In this document: positions 8,694-16,501 of the stretch, piece after piece | Numbering within the stretch: the first letter of the stretch is position 1 | Layout of the letters: every line of letters begins with the position of its first letter | DNA from: Tabrizicola sp. | GTDB lineage: Bacteria > Pseudomonadota > Alphaproteobacteria > Rhodobacterales > Rhodobacteraceae | Reading direction: 5' to 3' | NCBI RefSeq assembly: GCF_016793705.1 | Contig: NZ_JAEULO010000042.1 | Coordinates: forward strand, 115,308 to 179,307 | DNA length: 64,000 bases | Program-made: the position numbers and the translations under genes | The notes under the pieces: generated by a model | Told to the model about the DNA's origin: nothing | The model's database searches: none | What the model saw: the letters and a program-made list of their open reading frames with translations, nothing else

Positions 8694-10106
8694 TCAGAGG
8701 CCCGTCAGCTTCAGCCGCGCCGGCAGCGCCCAGCGCCGCAGCGCGCCCTCGCCGAAATCGCCCCGCAAGGCCCCCCGGTTCGCCGGATAGGGCCCCTCGC
8801 CCGGTGCCGCCGCATGGGCATAGGTCACGAAGACCTCGCCCTCGGGCCGCTTGGAGCACTTCAGCACCACCACCTTGGCATCACCCGCTTCGACCGCAAC
8901 CCCGCTTATCTTCGCCCCGTTCGTGACCCCCTCCAGCGCGAACCCCGCCAAAGGCCCGGCCCCGAACGGATCGTCCCCGTCGATCACCAGCCCATCCTGC
9001 GCCTCGCAGATCAGGCGGATGCCGCCCTCTGACCATTCCGCCAGCTGGATCACCGGGCACAGCCATTTGCCCCCGCCCTGCACCGCCAGCAGCGCCTCGG
9101 CCAGCAGCACCGCCTTTTCCGCCCGGCCCTCATCCGTCAGCCGCCCGGCATCGTCGATCCGGAACGCATAGGAGGGCGCGGCAAAGACCAGCCGGTGATC
9201 GCCGTGGTTCCAGGACAGTTCCCACTGCCCCTCCAGCCCCGGCCCCCGCGTCACGCTCTGCGTCCCGCAGTCGAAGGCCGACAGGAACACCGGCCGCGCC
9301 AGCCCCTGTTTCGCCATCCCGCGCGTGATCCGCTCCATCAGCGCGATCATCCCGTCGCGATAGGCCACGGGGTCGCCGGTCAGGTCCTCCAGCGTATAGT
9401 CCAGCACCACCGCCAGCACCTGCGCGCCCACCCCCAGCCGACTGGCCGCCGCTTTCAGATTGGCAAAACCCTGGTCCAGATTGGCGACAGCGGCTCCGGT
9501 CCCCAGCTCATGCGCCGTCGCCGCCATGTCGGTCTCGGCCCGCACGACCATCAACGGCAGCGACTGGAACGCCGCGCGCCGCCGGGCCAGCAGCTCGTCG
9601 GCCATGAGTGCCTCGACCGTCAGCTCACGCAGCGGCTCCAGCGCATCGGTCGCCGCCGCCTCGCCTTCGCCGCCCTGACCCACCGCCCCAATATCGTCCG
9701 CCGGGGCCAGCACATGCCAGCGGAACCGCGCCGGACCGGGCGAGCCCAGCCCAGCCCGCGCCCCGCCGATTCCGAAGACCGCCAGCAGCGGCCCCTGTGC
9801 CTCGGCGATCACCGCCCCGCCCTCGACATGCCGCCGATAGCTCCGCGCAGAGTCCGCGCCCGGGAGGTTGGCCTGGAAGAACAGCCAGTCCCCCTCGCGC
9901 CGGGGCGCCCAGAGGTCGATGCCCTCCGGCAGGTCGGGCAGCGGCAGCGCATCCACCGCCACGGCCTGCGGCTTCAACTCCAGCCGCGCGGCAATATCGG
10001 AGATCACCTTGTCCGACAGGCGCAGGACCAGCCCGGTCTCATCATAGCGGATCACGTCGCCATTCTCGGCCCGGATGATCACGCCTTCGGTAGGAGCTTT
10101 CGCCAT
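8694..10106 (-). CDS. Uncharacterised protein of glycan cluster
   Basis: I do not recognise this 470-residue protein. It has no signal peptide or obvious membrane segment. The N-terminal 60 residues look like an independent small domain; around 190-300 a pattern of strands and helices (PLMVVRAETDMAATAHELGT, then VLAVVLDYTLEDLTGDPV and PVFLSAFDCGT) recalls alpha/beta esterase-like folds with an exposed Ser/Asp/His set, but no catalytic motif is clear. The C-terminal 120 residues are beta-rich. Its start overlaps the glycosyltransferase stop as TGATG and its stop is one base from the sulfatase start, so the three are translated as a unit. Confidence 0.7.
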   Translation of the reverse strand: MAKAPTEGVIIRAENGDVIRYDETGLVLRLSDKVISDIAARLELKPQAVAVDALPLPDLPEGIDLWAPRREGDWLFFQANLPGADSARSYRRHVEGGAVIAEAQGPLLAVFGIGGARAGLGSPGPARFRWHVLAPADDIGAVGQGGEGEAAATDALEPLRELTVEALMADELLARRRAAFQSLPLMVVRAETDMAATAHELGTGAAVANLDQGFANLKAAASRLGVGAQVLAVVLDYTLEDLTGDPVAYRDGMIALMERITRGMAKQGLARPVFLSAFDCGTQSVTRGPGLEGQWELSWNHGDHRLVFAAPSYAFRIDDAGRLTDEGRAEKAVLLAEALLAVQGGGKWLCPVIQLAEWSEGGIRLICEAQDGLVIDGDDPFGAGPLAGFALEGVTNGAKISGVAVEAGDAKVVVLKCSKRPEGEVFVTYAHAAAPGEGPYPANRGALRGDFGEGALRRWALPARLKLTGL

Positions 10107-10996
10107 CAGAACAGCACCTTGAAACGTTCGGGCAGCCGGTAGACCCCCTTGGGCCGCGCGCCGCCCGGGGCGAAGTAGACCACCTTCTTCTCCTTCCAGC
10201 CCTCGACCATCTCCTTGCGGAACTCCGGAAAGTCCACCGTCTCCGCCCGCGGCTTTTCCTTCGAGAGACCCTTGTAGGTCTCCCAGGCGGTGTCCCAGCC
10301 GGTCTTCGCCCGCTCGACCTCCTCCAGCGCTCCGCTCTGGATCACCCGCTGCGCCCGGCGGCTGGCAAGCCGTCCTTCGGTCATGTCATGGTCGATGAAA
10401 CGCAGGTGGAAGAGGTAGAGATGCGGGTCGAGATGCAGCTTCGGGTGGTTGGCGAAATGCCCGCCCGGGGCGATGTCGATCTTGTCGCAGGTGATGCAGG
10501 GCTTGGCGTAATTGGCGTTCAACCGGAAGATGCGGCGCACGTCCAGGATGTTGCGCCCCTCGCTGATCGGCTCCGGCTCAAGCCCCGGATTATGCACCAT
10601 CTCGATGGCGAAGGGCGTGATCACCCGCGGCCCGCGCCGGACCTCATAGCGTTCGAGATAGTCCGGCAGGCTGTCCGACACCGCCGGATCGACGCAGACG
10701 ATCTCGTCCACATCGCCCACCAGCACCCAGCTGTAGAAATTGGTGAAGCCCGAGGTCAGCCGCGACAGCATCTGCCAGCGGCGCTGGTTGAAGCAGTTCC
10801 GCGTCTCGTCGAAGGGCAGGTAGATGACGTTGCAGCCCTCGGCGATGCGCTTGTGCTCAGGGTCGCCGCCGTGGCTGAGGACGAACAGGTTCTCGCGGCC
10901 CAGCTGGCGCCCGTAATAGTCGACCCAGCGCGAGAGGAAGAAATGGTCCCCCCCCACCATGGTCATCGCCATCATCCGGCCGCGTGTCGTGTCCAT
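10106..10996 (-). CDS. Glycosyltransferase family 2-like protein (HGGDP/GDVDE type)
   Basis: A cytosolic glycosyltransferase-like protein of 296 residues. The N-terminal part has MTMVGGDHFFLSRWVDYYG, then HGGDPEHKRIAEG and GDVDEIVCVDP, where D-x-D is the likely metal and nucleotide-sugar site of a GT-A fold. The middle has FAIEMVHNP and FRLNANYAKPC, and the end is YRLPERFKVLF, shared with two other proteins in this window. The ATG at 10996 has a GGAG site at good spacing and was preferred over a longer frame. Acceptor and donor are unknown. It is coupled (TGATG) to the downstream 470-residue protein. Confidence 0.85.
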   Translation of the reverse strand: MDTTRGRMMAMTMVGGDHFFLSRWVDYYGRQLGRENLFVLSHGGDPEHKRIAEGCNVIYLPFDETRNCFNQRRWQMLSRLTSGFTNFYSWVLVGDVDEIVCVDPAVSDSLPDYLERYEVRRGPRVITPFAIEMVHNPGLEPEPISEGRNILDVRRIFRLNANYAKPCITCDKIDIAPGGHFANHPKLHLDPHLYLFHLRFIDHDMTEGRLASRRAQRVIQSGALEEVERAKTGWDTAWETYKGLSKEKPRAETVDFPEFRKEMVEGWKEKKVVYFAPGGARPKGVYRLPERFKVLF

Positions 10997-11080
10997 CGGC
11001 TCCGTTCCTGCCAGCCCCGCCCCGCATAGCATGAGGTCAAAGCCGGGGCCTAGAGGGGAGCCGAGAGGAAACTCCCCAGG

Positions 11081-11213
11081 CCTTTCACATTTGCCCAAAT
11101 ATCCTCCGGGGTTTGGGGGTGGAAAACCCCCAATGGCCGAGCCGGTTGCGCGTTCTTCACGCGCAGAGGCGAGACAAAGAGTCTTCGCGCGTCAGCGCTC
11201 GATCTGAGAACCG
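11081..11213. repeat. Dispersed intergenic repeat, copy 1
   Basis: This gap carries ordered blocks also found, in the same order and orientation, at 17284-17390: CCTTTCAC (11081-11088), CCAAATATCC (11095-11104), GAGCCGGTTG (11139-11148), CAGAGGCGAGACA (11164-11176) and CGTCAGCGCTC (11190-11200). Unlike copy 2 it contains a hairpin, TTGGGGG at 11113-11119 with CCCCCAA at 11127-11133. It lies about 20 bp beyond the stop of the minus-strand gene 11233-12171. Confidence 0.6.
11113..11133. terminator. Hairpin within intergenic repeat
   Basis: A 7-bp stem TTGGGGG/CCCCCAA with loop TGGAAAA sits between the alpha/beta-hydrolase-like gene and the glycosyltransferase gene. It lacks a clear T run on either strand. 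It may lower read-through into the second half of the cluster, splitting it into two transcripts. Confidence 0.4.
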
Positions 11214-11232
11214 CCCGCACCCGGCACGACGA

Positions 11233-12171
11233 TCAGGTCGCAGCCCCGGCCTTGCGCGCATTCACCGCTCCGCGCCGCGCCCGGCGGATGAAGACCTTCT
11301 CTTCCTCCGGCAGGCCCTGCCCCAACCGCAGCATCACATCCGCCGCCCGGATCACCAGCCCATGCCGCCCCCGGTTCGCCGCCGCCGCCAGAAGCGCGCG
11401 CTGCCATTTCGGCACCGATCGCCGCGCGCGATAGGCCTGCCAGAACTCCGGCCCCGCGCCATCACCCTCGACCAGTGCGTCGATCAGCAGCGGAAACGTC
11501 GCGGTCTTCAGCACCACCCGGATCGCCTCATGCGTGGCGAAGGGCAGCCGCAAGAGCTGCACGTTCGGCCCCGCCAGCCGCGCGGCATGGGCGCGGTCCT
11601 CGGGCACCATCGGGTCATAAACCACCACCGCCCGCCGAATATAGGGCACTGCCGCCGCCGCATCGAGGAAGGGCATCCCCTCCCAGTTCGACCGCTTCAC
11701 GGCAAAGGGAAACCGCGCCTCATAGGGGGCGATCACCTTGTTCATCGTGGTCTGGGGGCTGAAGGCCAGCACCCGCGCTTCGGGGATCAGCGGCGCAAAG
11801 TTCAGCGCCGCGAACCCCCCCATCGAGGCCCCGGTCAGCACAACCCGGCGGAACCGGCGGAAGAAGCCCCGCTCCTCCAGCCCGCGCAACAGCACGGGCG
11901 CGGTGGGCTGGCGGAACCAGTCCTTCGCATGGCTCTGCACCCCCAGCACCGAATGGCCCATCGGCTCCAGCCGCTTCCAGGCCCAGGGCCCGCGCGGCCA
12001 GCCTTCGTCGATGGTGGCGAGGTTGTCGAAGGACACCACCAAAGCATCCCCCCGCCCCTCGAACCACAGGTTCGCGTGGTCGCCCCGGATCAGGAACCGC
12101 TCTGCCGCCGCAGCCCCGTCCAGCCCCGTCTCGGGCGGGATGTCCAGGGGCGGCGGGGTCTCGGCCTCCAC
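11233..12171 (-). CDS. Alpha/beta-hydrolase-like protein
   Basis: A 312-residue soluble protein with an apparent nucleophile elbow G-A-S-M-G-G (about residues 114-119) after a hydrophobic strand, as in serine alpha/beta hydrolases. Downstream candidates for the acid and base are an Asp in AVVVYDPMVPED and a His in LPFATHEAI. No signal peptide. The start is GTG at 12171, directly abutting the TGA of the preceding lectin-like gene (TGAGTG), which indicates translational coupling. Substrate is unknown; the glycan context suggests esterase or deacylase activity on a sugar, by inference only. Confidence 0.7.
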   Translation of the reverse strand: MEAETPPPLDIPPETGLDGAAAAERFLIRGDHANLWFEGRGDALVVSFDNLATIDEGWPRGPWAWKRLEPMGHSVLGVQSHAKDWFRQPTAPVLLRGLEERGFFRRFRRVVLTGASMGGFAALNFAPLIPEARVLAFSPQTTMNKVIAPYEARFPFAVKRSNWEGMPFLDAAAAVPYIRRAVVVYDPMVPEDRAHAARLAGPNVQLLRLPFATHEAIRVVLKTATFPLLIDALVEGDGAGPEFWQAYRARRSVPKWQRALLAAAANRGRHGLVIRAADVMLRLGQGLPEEEKVFIRRARRGAVNARKAGAAT

Positions 12172-12921
12172 TCAATAGGCCCAGCGGAAATGGCGGCGCA
12201 GAGCCGCGAGCGTCGCCACATCCTCCTGGTCGTCCGATCCCGGCAGGCAGCGGTCGGGCCAGAACAGGACCTCATGCAGCCGCGACTGGCCCAGAAGCTT
12301 GGTCAGCCCGCTCCGGTTCGACCGGCAGCCGATGAAGAAATCCGCCTCCTGCGCCAGGCCCGGCACCCTGCCCGCAGCCACGGCCAGCGCATCGCCAAGC
12401 TCCAGCCGCAGGTGCCGCCCGTCGAAGCCCAGCACCGCCAGCTTCGCCTCCCGGCCCTTCGGTAGCGGCAGCCTGACCTCGACCGTGCCCTGCTTGTCCA
12501 TCGCCAGAAGCCAGCCCTCGCCTTCCTTCAGGAAGATCATGTTGTGCGCCTGCCCGGCAAAGACCGAGGCCAGCGTCTTCGCCTCGCCCTCCGAGCGGTA
12601 GATCGCCGCCACGGTGAAGGCATCGACCTCGGGCGCGAAGCCCGGCAGGGTGAAGCCGCAGTTCAGCCCCTCGCGACAGATCAGCGCGCCCGGTGGCCCC
12701 GCCTCGAACCGGCTGTTCCCCGTGTTCGGCCCCGCCGCCACCGCCTCGACCGCCATGCCCGACGATTCGCGCCAGCCGGTGATCGCCTCGCCCGCCCGGA
12801 TGAAATCCTCCGTCCGGGCGATGAATCGCGCCCCGCCGCTGCGCAGGACCGCCTCGGTCAGAAGCCGGTCCTCGCCCCCGATCAGGGCGCCCGGCGGCAG
12901 CTTCATCGCGATCTCCAGCAT
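12172..12921 (-). CDS. Concanavalin A/LamG-like jelly-roll protein
   Basis: A 249-residue beta-rich protein without a signal peptide. The pattern FTVAAIYRSEG, VFAGQAHNMIFLKEGEGWLLAMD, KLAVLGFDGRHLRLELGD and DFFIGCRSNRSGLTKLLGQSRLHEVLFW is the strand succession of laminin-G or legume-lectin-like domains, in which the F-x-IG and G-x-I/L-x-E-V elements are typical. It would therefore bind, or once bound, a glycan, but I see no certain ligand residues. Its ATG overlaps the stop of the SGNH-like gene (TGATG), and its stop abuts the next GTG start. Confidence 0.6.
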   Translation of the reverse strand: MLEIAMKLPPGALIGGEDRLLTEAVLRSGGARFIARTEDFIRAGEAITGWRESSGMAVEAVAAGPNTGNSRFEAGPPGALICREGLNCGFTLPGFAPEVDAFTVAAIYRSEGEAKTLASVFAGQAHNMIFLKEGEGWLLAMDKQGTVEVRLPLPKGREAKLAVLGFDGRHLRLELGDALAVAAGRVPGLAQEADFFIGCRSNRSGLTKLLGQSRLHEVLFWPDRCLPGSDDQEDVATLAALRRHFRWAY

Positions 12922-13724
12922 CAGGCCTCCCTTTCCCGGCCATCTTGCCGGGCACCGGGGGCCGCCGCAAGCCCGGCCCCCGCACCGGGGTGCGCCACCC
13001 CGCGGACGATCGGCAGCACCCGCGACAGGACCGCCGCGCCGAAGGCGGCATTGTGGTGCTCGTAGTCCTGCTTCTCGTGATGGCCGTCCACCGCATAGGC
13101 GAGCGCCGAGAACATGCCCTGCACCACCGTTTCCTCGGGCTGGCGCAGAAGCGTGACGCCATCCTCGGCGGCGGCCTCCTCCAGCACGCGCCAGAAGCCC
13201 GGCACCCGGTCGGGGATCAGCGCCGCGACCTCGGGCGGGATCGCCGGGACCAGCGGCGTGTCGCCCTCGGTGTAATAGGCTGTCGGGGCCAGGAGGATGC
13301 GGGCCGTCCCGCTTTCGGCCAGCCCCCGCGCCAGCCGATAGCCCAGATGGCGGCGCAGGTCGTCGGTCAGGATGCGCCGCAGCAGGCCCTCGCTGACCAT
13401 CGGCCCGGCGGACAGAAGGGTCAGTACCCGCAGGAACAGCCGCCAGATATAGACCCGCGCGCCCGTCACCAGGATCACGTCGAAATCGGCGGCGGGCAGG
13501 AAGGTCCGCCCCTTCTCGTTGAACTTGGCGAAGCGCATCGCGGTGAAATCGTCGGTCGGCCAGATCGCCCCGTCGCGCACCTCCAGATGCCGGAACCGGC
13601 CCCCGACATGGCCCCAGTATTCCAGCTCGACGCCCGAATAATCGACCAGCCCCTGCACCTCGGCCTGTTTCAGGCAGGCATAGTGGCTGTCGCCGAAGAT
13701 GCAGAGCCGGGGCCGGTCAGCCAT
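12921..13724 (-). CDS. SGNH/GDSL-like hydrolase
   Basis: A 267-residue protein beginning RLCIFGDSHYACLKQAE, in which GDSH matches SGNH block I with the nucleophile Ser at about residue 12. Block III may be the VTGARVYIW segment. Near the C-terminus DGHHEKQDYEHHNAAFG provides the Asp and His expected in block V. SGNH proteins of this size are esterases or O-acetyltransferase partners acting on glycans. There is no signal peptide. The start overlaps the GSCFA gene by 8 bp, and the stop overlaps the next start as TGATG. Confidence 0.72.
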   Translation of the reverse strand: MADRPRLCIFGDSHYACLKQAEVQGLVDYSGVELEYWGHVGGRFRHLEVRDGAIWPTDDFTAMRFAKFNEKGRTFLPAADFDVILVTGARVYIWRLFLRVLTLLSAGPMVSEGLLRRILTDDLRRHLGYRLARGLAESGTARILLAPTAYYTEGDTPLVPAIPPEVAALIPDRVPGFWRVLEEAAAEDGVTLLRQPEETVVQGMFSALAYAVDGHHEKQDYEHHNAAFGAAVLSRVLPIVRGVAHPGAGAGLAAAPGARQDGREREA

Positions 13725-14811
13725 GGCGCTGGTCCGGCGCGAAGGCGGCGAGGATCTCCTCCTCGCAGCGCAACTCCTCGGCCTCGGTCATCTCGGGCTC
13801 CGGCGCCGCGTCCGGGACGGGCGGCGAGGCCGGAGACGGCAGGCCCGCCGCCCCGCCGAATACCGCCGCCTGGTCGCGGAAGAACTGCGCCATCACATGA
13901 TCCACCCCTTCCGGCAGGACCGACCGCAGGTTCGGCGCAAAGAAGCGTCCGCGATAGGCCGGATGGGTGATGATCTCGTAGGACGGGAAGTAATCCACCC
14001 GCCGGTGCGCCGCGACCAGTTCCGACGCCACCGCCCGCAACAGAGATTTGGAATGGCTGGTCGCCGTCAGCACATGGTTCTCCGAAGCCGTCGCCGTCAG
14101 CGGCACCGGCGAAACCGTCAGCAGCAGCGCCAGACGCCGGTTGGCCCGCACCATCAGCCGCAGCGCCGCGGTCATGTCCGCCATCAGCGCCGCGAAGCCG
14201 TGGTTCACGAAGCCATGCGCCTCCGGGTCGAACCGCCCCGCCACCGTGCCGGGGCAGACCGCATATTCCACCCCGGTCGCCTTGTCCTGCCAGGCCTCGG
14301 TCAACCCCATCGTGAAGACGAAGACCTGCGCCCCCCGCACCGCCGCCGCGATCGCCGCCAGCGTTTCCCGGCGTGAGGCGTAGAGCTCCTCGCGGCTGAC
14401 GAACCCCCCCGGCTCCACCCCCGGACGGAACGGGTCGTAGAAGCGACCGTCCCTTTCCCAGACCTCCTCTGGCACCGGCGCGTCGGTCAGCGCCCAGGTC
14501 AGCCATTGCCGCAGCATCCGGGGCGTGTAGATGTTGCCGGTCCGGAAGCTGAAGGTGCCGTAGTGGTAATCCTTCCGCTGCTCCGGCGTCAGACCCGCCG
14601 GTCCCGGCTCGAAATCCAGCCAGCGATAGCGCCGCGCGGCCAGCGCCCTGGCGAAATGCTGCGCAAAGCAGGACCCCGCCGTCACGATCCCGGTACGGCG
14701 CCCGATCTGGTGCCGGGGCTTCCACAGCCCCGCGATCTCCAGCGCGTCACGGTCGGCGACGGCGGTGCGCCAGAAGCGGTCCTCGGGCAGGCTGTCATAG
14801 GGATGCGGCAT
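13717..14811 (-). CDS. GSCFA domain protein
   Basis: A 364-residue protein with the motif TAGSCFAQHFARAL (GSCFA at about residues 46-50) that names this SGNH-related family. Other conserved pieces are DYHYGTFSFRTGNIYTPRML, VFVFTMGLTEAW and the late NHVLTATSHSKSLLRAV with YFPSYEIITHP. The function of GSCFA proteins is not established; they occur beside polysaccharide genes and are thought to act as esterases. The last 45 residues are acidic, Pro-rich and probably disordered. It is the first gene of the minus-strand cluster and lies 115 bp from the divergent dinB. Confidence 0.88.
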   Translation of the reverse strand: MPHPYDSLPEDRFWRTAVADRDALEIAGLWKPRHQIGRRTGIVTAGSCFAQHFARALAARRYRWLDFEPGPAGLTPEQRKDYHYGTFSFRTGNIYTPRMLRQWLTWALTDAPVPEEVWERDGRFYDPFRPGVEPGGFVSREELYASRRETLAAIAAAVRGAQVFVFTMGLTEAWQDKATGVEYAVCPGTVAGRFDPEAHGFVNHGFAALMADMTAALRLMVRANRRLALLLTVSPVPLTATASENHVLTATSHSKSLLRAVASELVAAHRRVDYFPSYEIITHPAYRGRFFAPNLRSVLPEGVDHVMAQFFRDQAAVFGGAAGLPSPASPPVPDAAPEPEMTEAEELRCEEEILAAFAPDQRHG

Positions 14812-14926
14812 GCGCGGGCGGTCCTTGGTCTTGTCCCCGGATAGGACGAAGAGGTTGCGGGAAGGTCAACCGCTTTCCTTTGCCGCTCTCCACAGGCCCC
14901 GTGGCGCGTGGTAGCCTCGCCCCATC

Positions 14927-16183
14927 ATGCCCAGCCTCTGCCGCGATTGCCTGACCCTGACCGACAGCACCGCCCCGCGCTGCCCGTCCTGCCGGTCGCC
15001 GCGCGTGGTCGCGGATGGGGAACTGGCGCAGCTCTCCATCGCCCATATGGACTGCGACGCCTTCTATGCCTCGGTCGAAAAGCGCGACAACCCCGCCCTC
15101 CGCGACCAGGCGGTGATCGTCGGCGGCGGGCAACGCGGCGTCGTCTCGACCTGCTGCTACATCGCCCGGATCAAGGGCGTCCGTTCCGCCATGCCGATGT
15201 TCCAGGCCCTGAAGCTCTGCCCCGAAGCCGTGGTCGTCAAACCCCGCTTCTCCGCCTATATCGAGGCCTCCCGCGCCATCCGCGCGATGATGGAGGACCT
15301 GACCCCCGCCATCGAACCCCTTTCGCTGGACGAGGCCTTCATGGACCTCACCGGCACCCAACGCCTGCACGGCGCCCCGCCCGCAGTGCTGCTGGCAAGG
15401 CTGACGAAGCGGATGGAGGACGAACTTGGCCTCACCGGCTCCATCGGCCTTTCCCACAACAAGTTCCTAGCCAAGATCGCCTCTGACCTCGACAAGCCGC
15501 GCGGCTTTTCGGTGATCGGCAAGGCCGAGACCGAGGCCTTCCTGAAACCCAGGCCCGTCCGCATCATCTGGGGCGTCGGCACCGCGACCCAGACCGCGCT
15601 GGAGGCCGCAGGCATCCGCACCATCGCCGACCTCCTGCGCTGGGACCGCACCGACCTGACCGCCCGCTTCGGCAGCATGGGCGACCGGCTCTGGCACCTG
15701 GCGCGGGGCCTCGACACCCGCCGGGTGAACCGCGACGAGAAGCTGAAGTCGATCTCGAAGGAGACGACCTTCTTCGAAGACACCTCCGACCCAGACCTCC
15801 TCGACGGCCATATCTGGCGCTTGTCCGAACAGGTCGCCGACCGCGCCAAGGCCAAGCGCCTTTCGGGCCGCACCGTGACGCTGAAGCTGAAGAAGGGCGA
15901 CTTCCAGCTGGTGACCCGCCGCCACGCCCTGATCGATCCGACCCAGCTGACCGACCGCATCTACCGCGCCGCGAAGGACCTCTTCGACCATGCCGGAACG
16001 AACGGCCCGTTCCGCCTGATCGGCGTCGGCATCTCCGACCTCGCCCCCGAGGACCAGGCCGACCTGAGCGGAGACCTCCTCGACCCCCAGGCCACCCGCC
16101 GCGCCGCCGCCGAACGCGCCACCGACGCCATCCGCGCCAAGTTCGGAGCGGAAGCGATCATCAAAGGCCGAGCCCTCCGCTGA
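14927..16183 (+). CDS. dinB: DNA polymerase IV with N-terminal zinc ribbon
   Basis: A Y-family translesion polymerase of 418 residues. Catalytic acidic residues lie in MDCDAFYASVEKRDNP (D42, with Y47 as steric gate) and in PLSLDEAFMDLTG; the helix-hairpin-helix region RPVRIIWGVGTATQTAL and the little-finger domain follow. Residues 1-40 are an extension absent from E. coli DinB and carry C5-x-x-C8 and C19-x-x-C22, likely a small zinc ribbon. The Cys pairs support the ATG at 14927 although its ribosome binding site is weak. No beta-clamp QLxLF motif is obvious at the C-terminus. It stands alone, divergent from the glycan cluster. Confidence 0.94.
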   Translation: MPSLCRDCLTLTDSTAPRCPSCRSPRVVADGELAQLSIAHMDCDAFYASVEKRDNPALRDQAVIVGGGQRGVVSTCCYIARIKGVRSAMPMFQALKLCPEAVVVKPRFSAYIEASRAIRAMMEDLTPAIEPLSLDEAFMDLTGTQRLHGAPPAVLLARLTKRMEDELGLTGSIGLSHNKFLAKIASDLDKPRGFSVIGKAETEAFLKPRPVRIIWGVGTATQTALEAAGIRTIADLLRWDRTDLTARFGSMGDRLWHLARGLDTRRVNRDEKLKSISKETTFFEDTSDPDLLDGHIWRLSEQVADRAKAKRLSGRTVTLKLKKGDFQLVTRRHALIDPTQLTDRIYRAAKDLFDHAGTNGPFRLIGVGISDLAPEDQADLSGDLLDPQATRRAAAERATDAIRAKFGAEAIIKGRALR

Positions 16184-16288
16184 CCCGCTCCTCGCTCGCG
16201 TCCTGCTTCGCTCCTCGCTGACGGCCGGGCAGGGGCGCTGATGACCGTCCTGGGGTGCTTATCGGCGAAGGGTTAACTGCCTTCCCAC

Positions 16289-16356
16289 CTGTCATCCCCG
16301 CGAAAGCGGGGCCCCATGTGCCGGGCCTGTGGGTCCCCGCTTTCGCGGGGATGACA
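16289..16356. repeat. Large REP-like palindrome
   Basis: Two nearly perfect 26-27-nt arms face each other: arm 1 at 16289-16314 starts CTGTCATCCCCGCG and arm 2 at 16331-16356 ends CGCGGGGATGACAG. They differ by a single inserted A. Each arm also contains its own short palindrome CCCCGCGAAAGCGGGG, so a cruciform or four-way structure is possible. Similar units are scattered through many proteobacterial chromosomes. Confidence 0.75.
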
Positions 16357-16372
16357 GCTTTGCAGGGTTGGC

Positions 16373-16470
16373 AATCTGCCCACGCATGCAGGCGAAGTGG
16401 GAGCCCGTTTTCGGTAGGGTGGGTAAAACCCTCCATTCCCTCGCAAACGGTGGGTTGGCACCCACCCTAC
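16373..16470. repeat. Second intergenic repeat with GTAGGGTGGGT palindrome
   Basis: GTAGGGTGGGT at 16414-16424 is the exact inverse of ACCCACCCTAC at 16460-16470. The region also holds AATCTGCCCACG (16373-16384) and CCCTCCATTC (16429-16438); both short strings recur at 3496-3507 and 3431-3440 downstream of fsr. Together with the palindrome at 16289 it fills the gap between dinB and the minus-strand gene at 16502, which contains no gene I can support. Confidence 0.6.
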
Positions 16471-16501
16471 AAGCTACAGCGCACCGCTCCAACGCATCCA
16501 G

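Noticed and set aside
11233-12171. Naming the alpha/beta-hydrolase-like protein as a phosphoadenosine phosphosulfate reductase
   Set aside because: I recall this label on some similar proteins, but there is no PAPS reductase P-loop or C-terminal Cys motif; the GASMGG elbow indicates a hydrolase-like fold.
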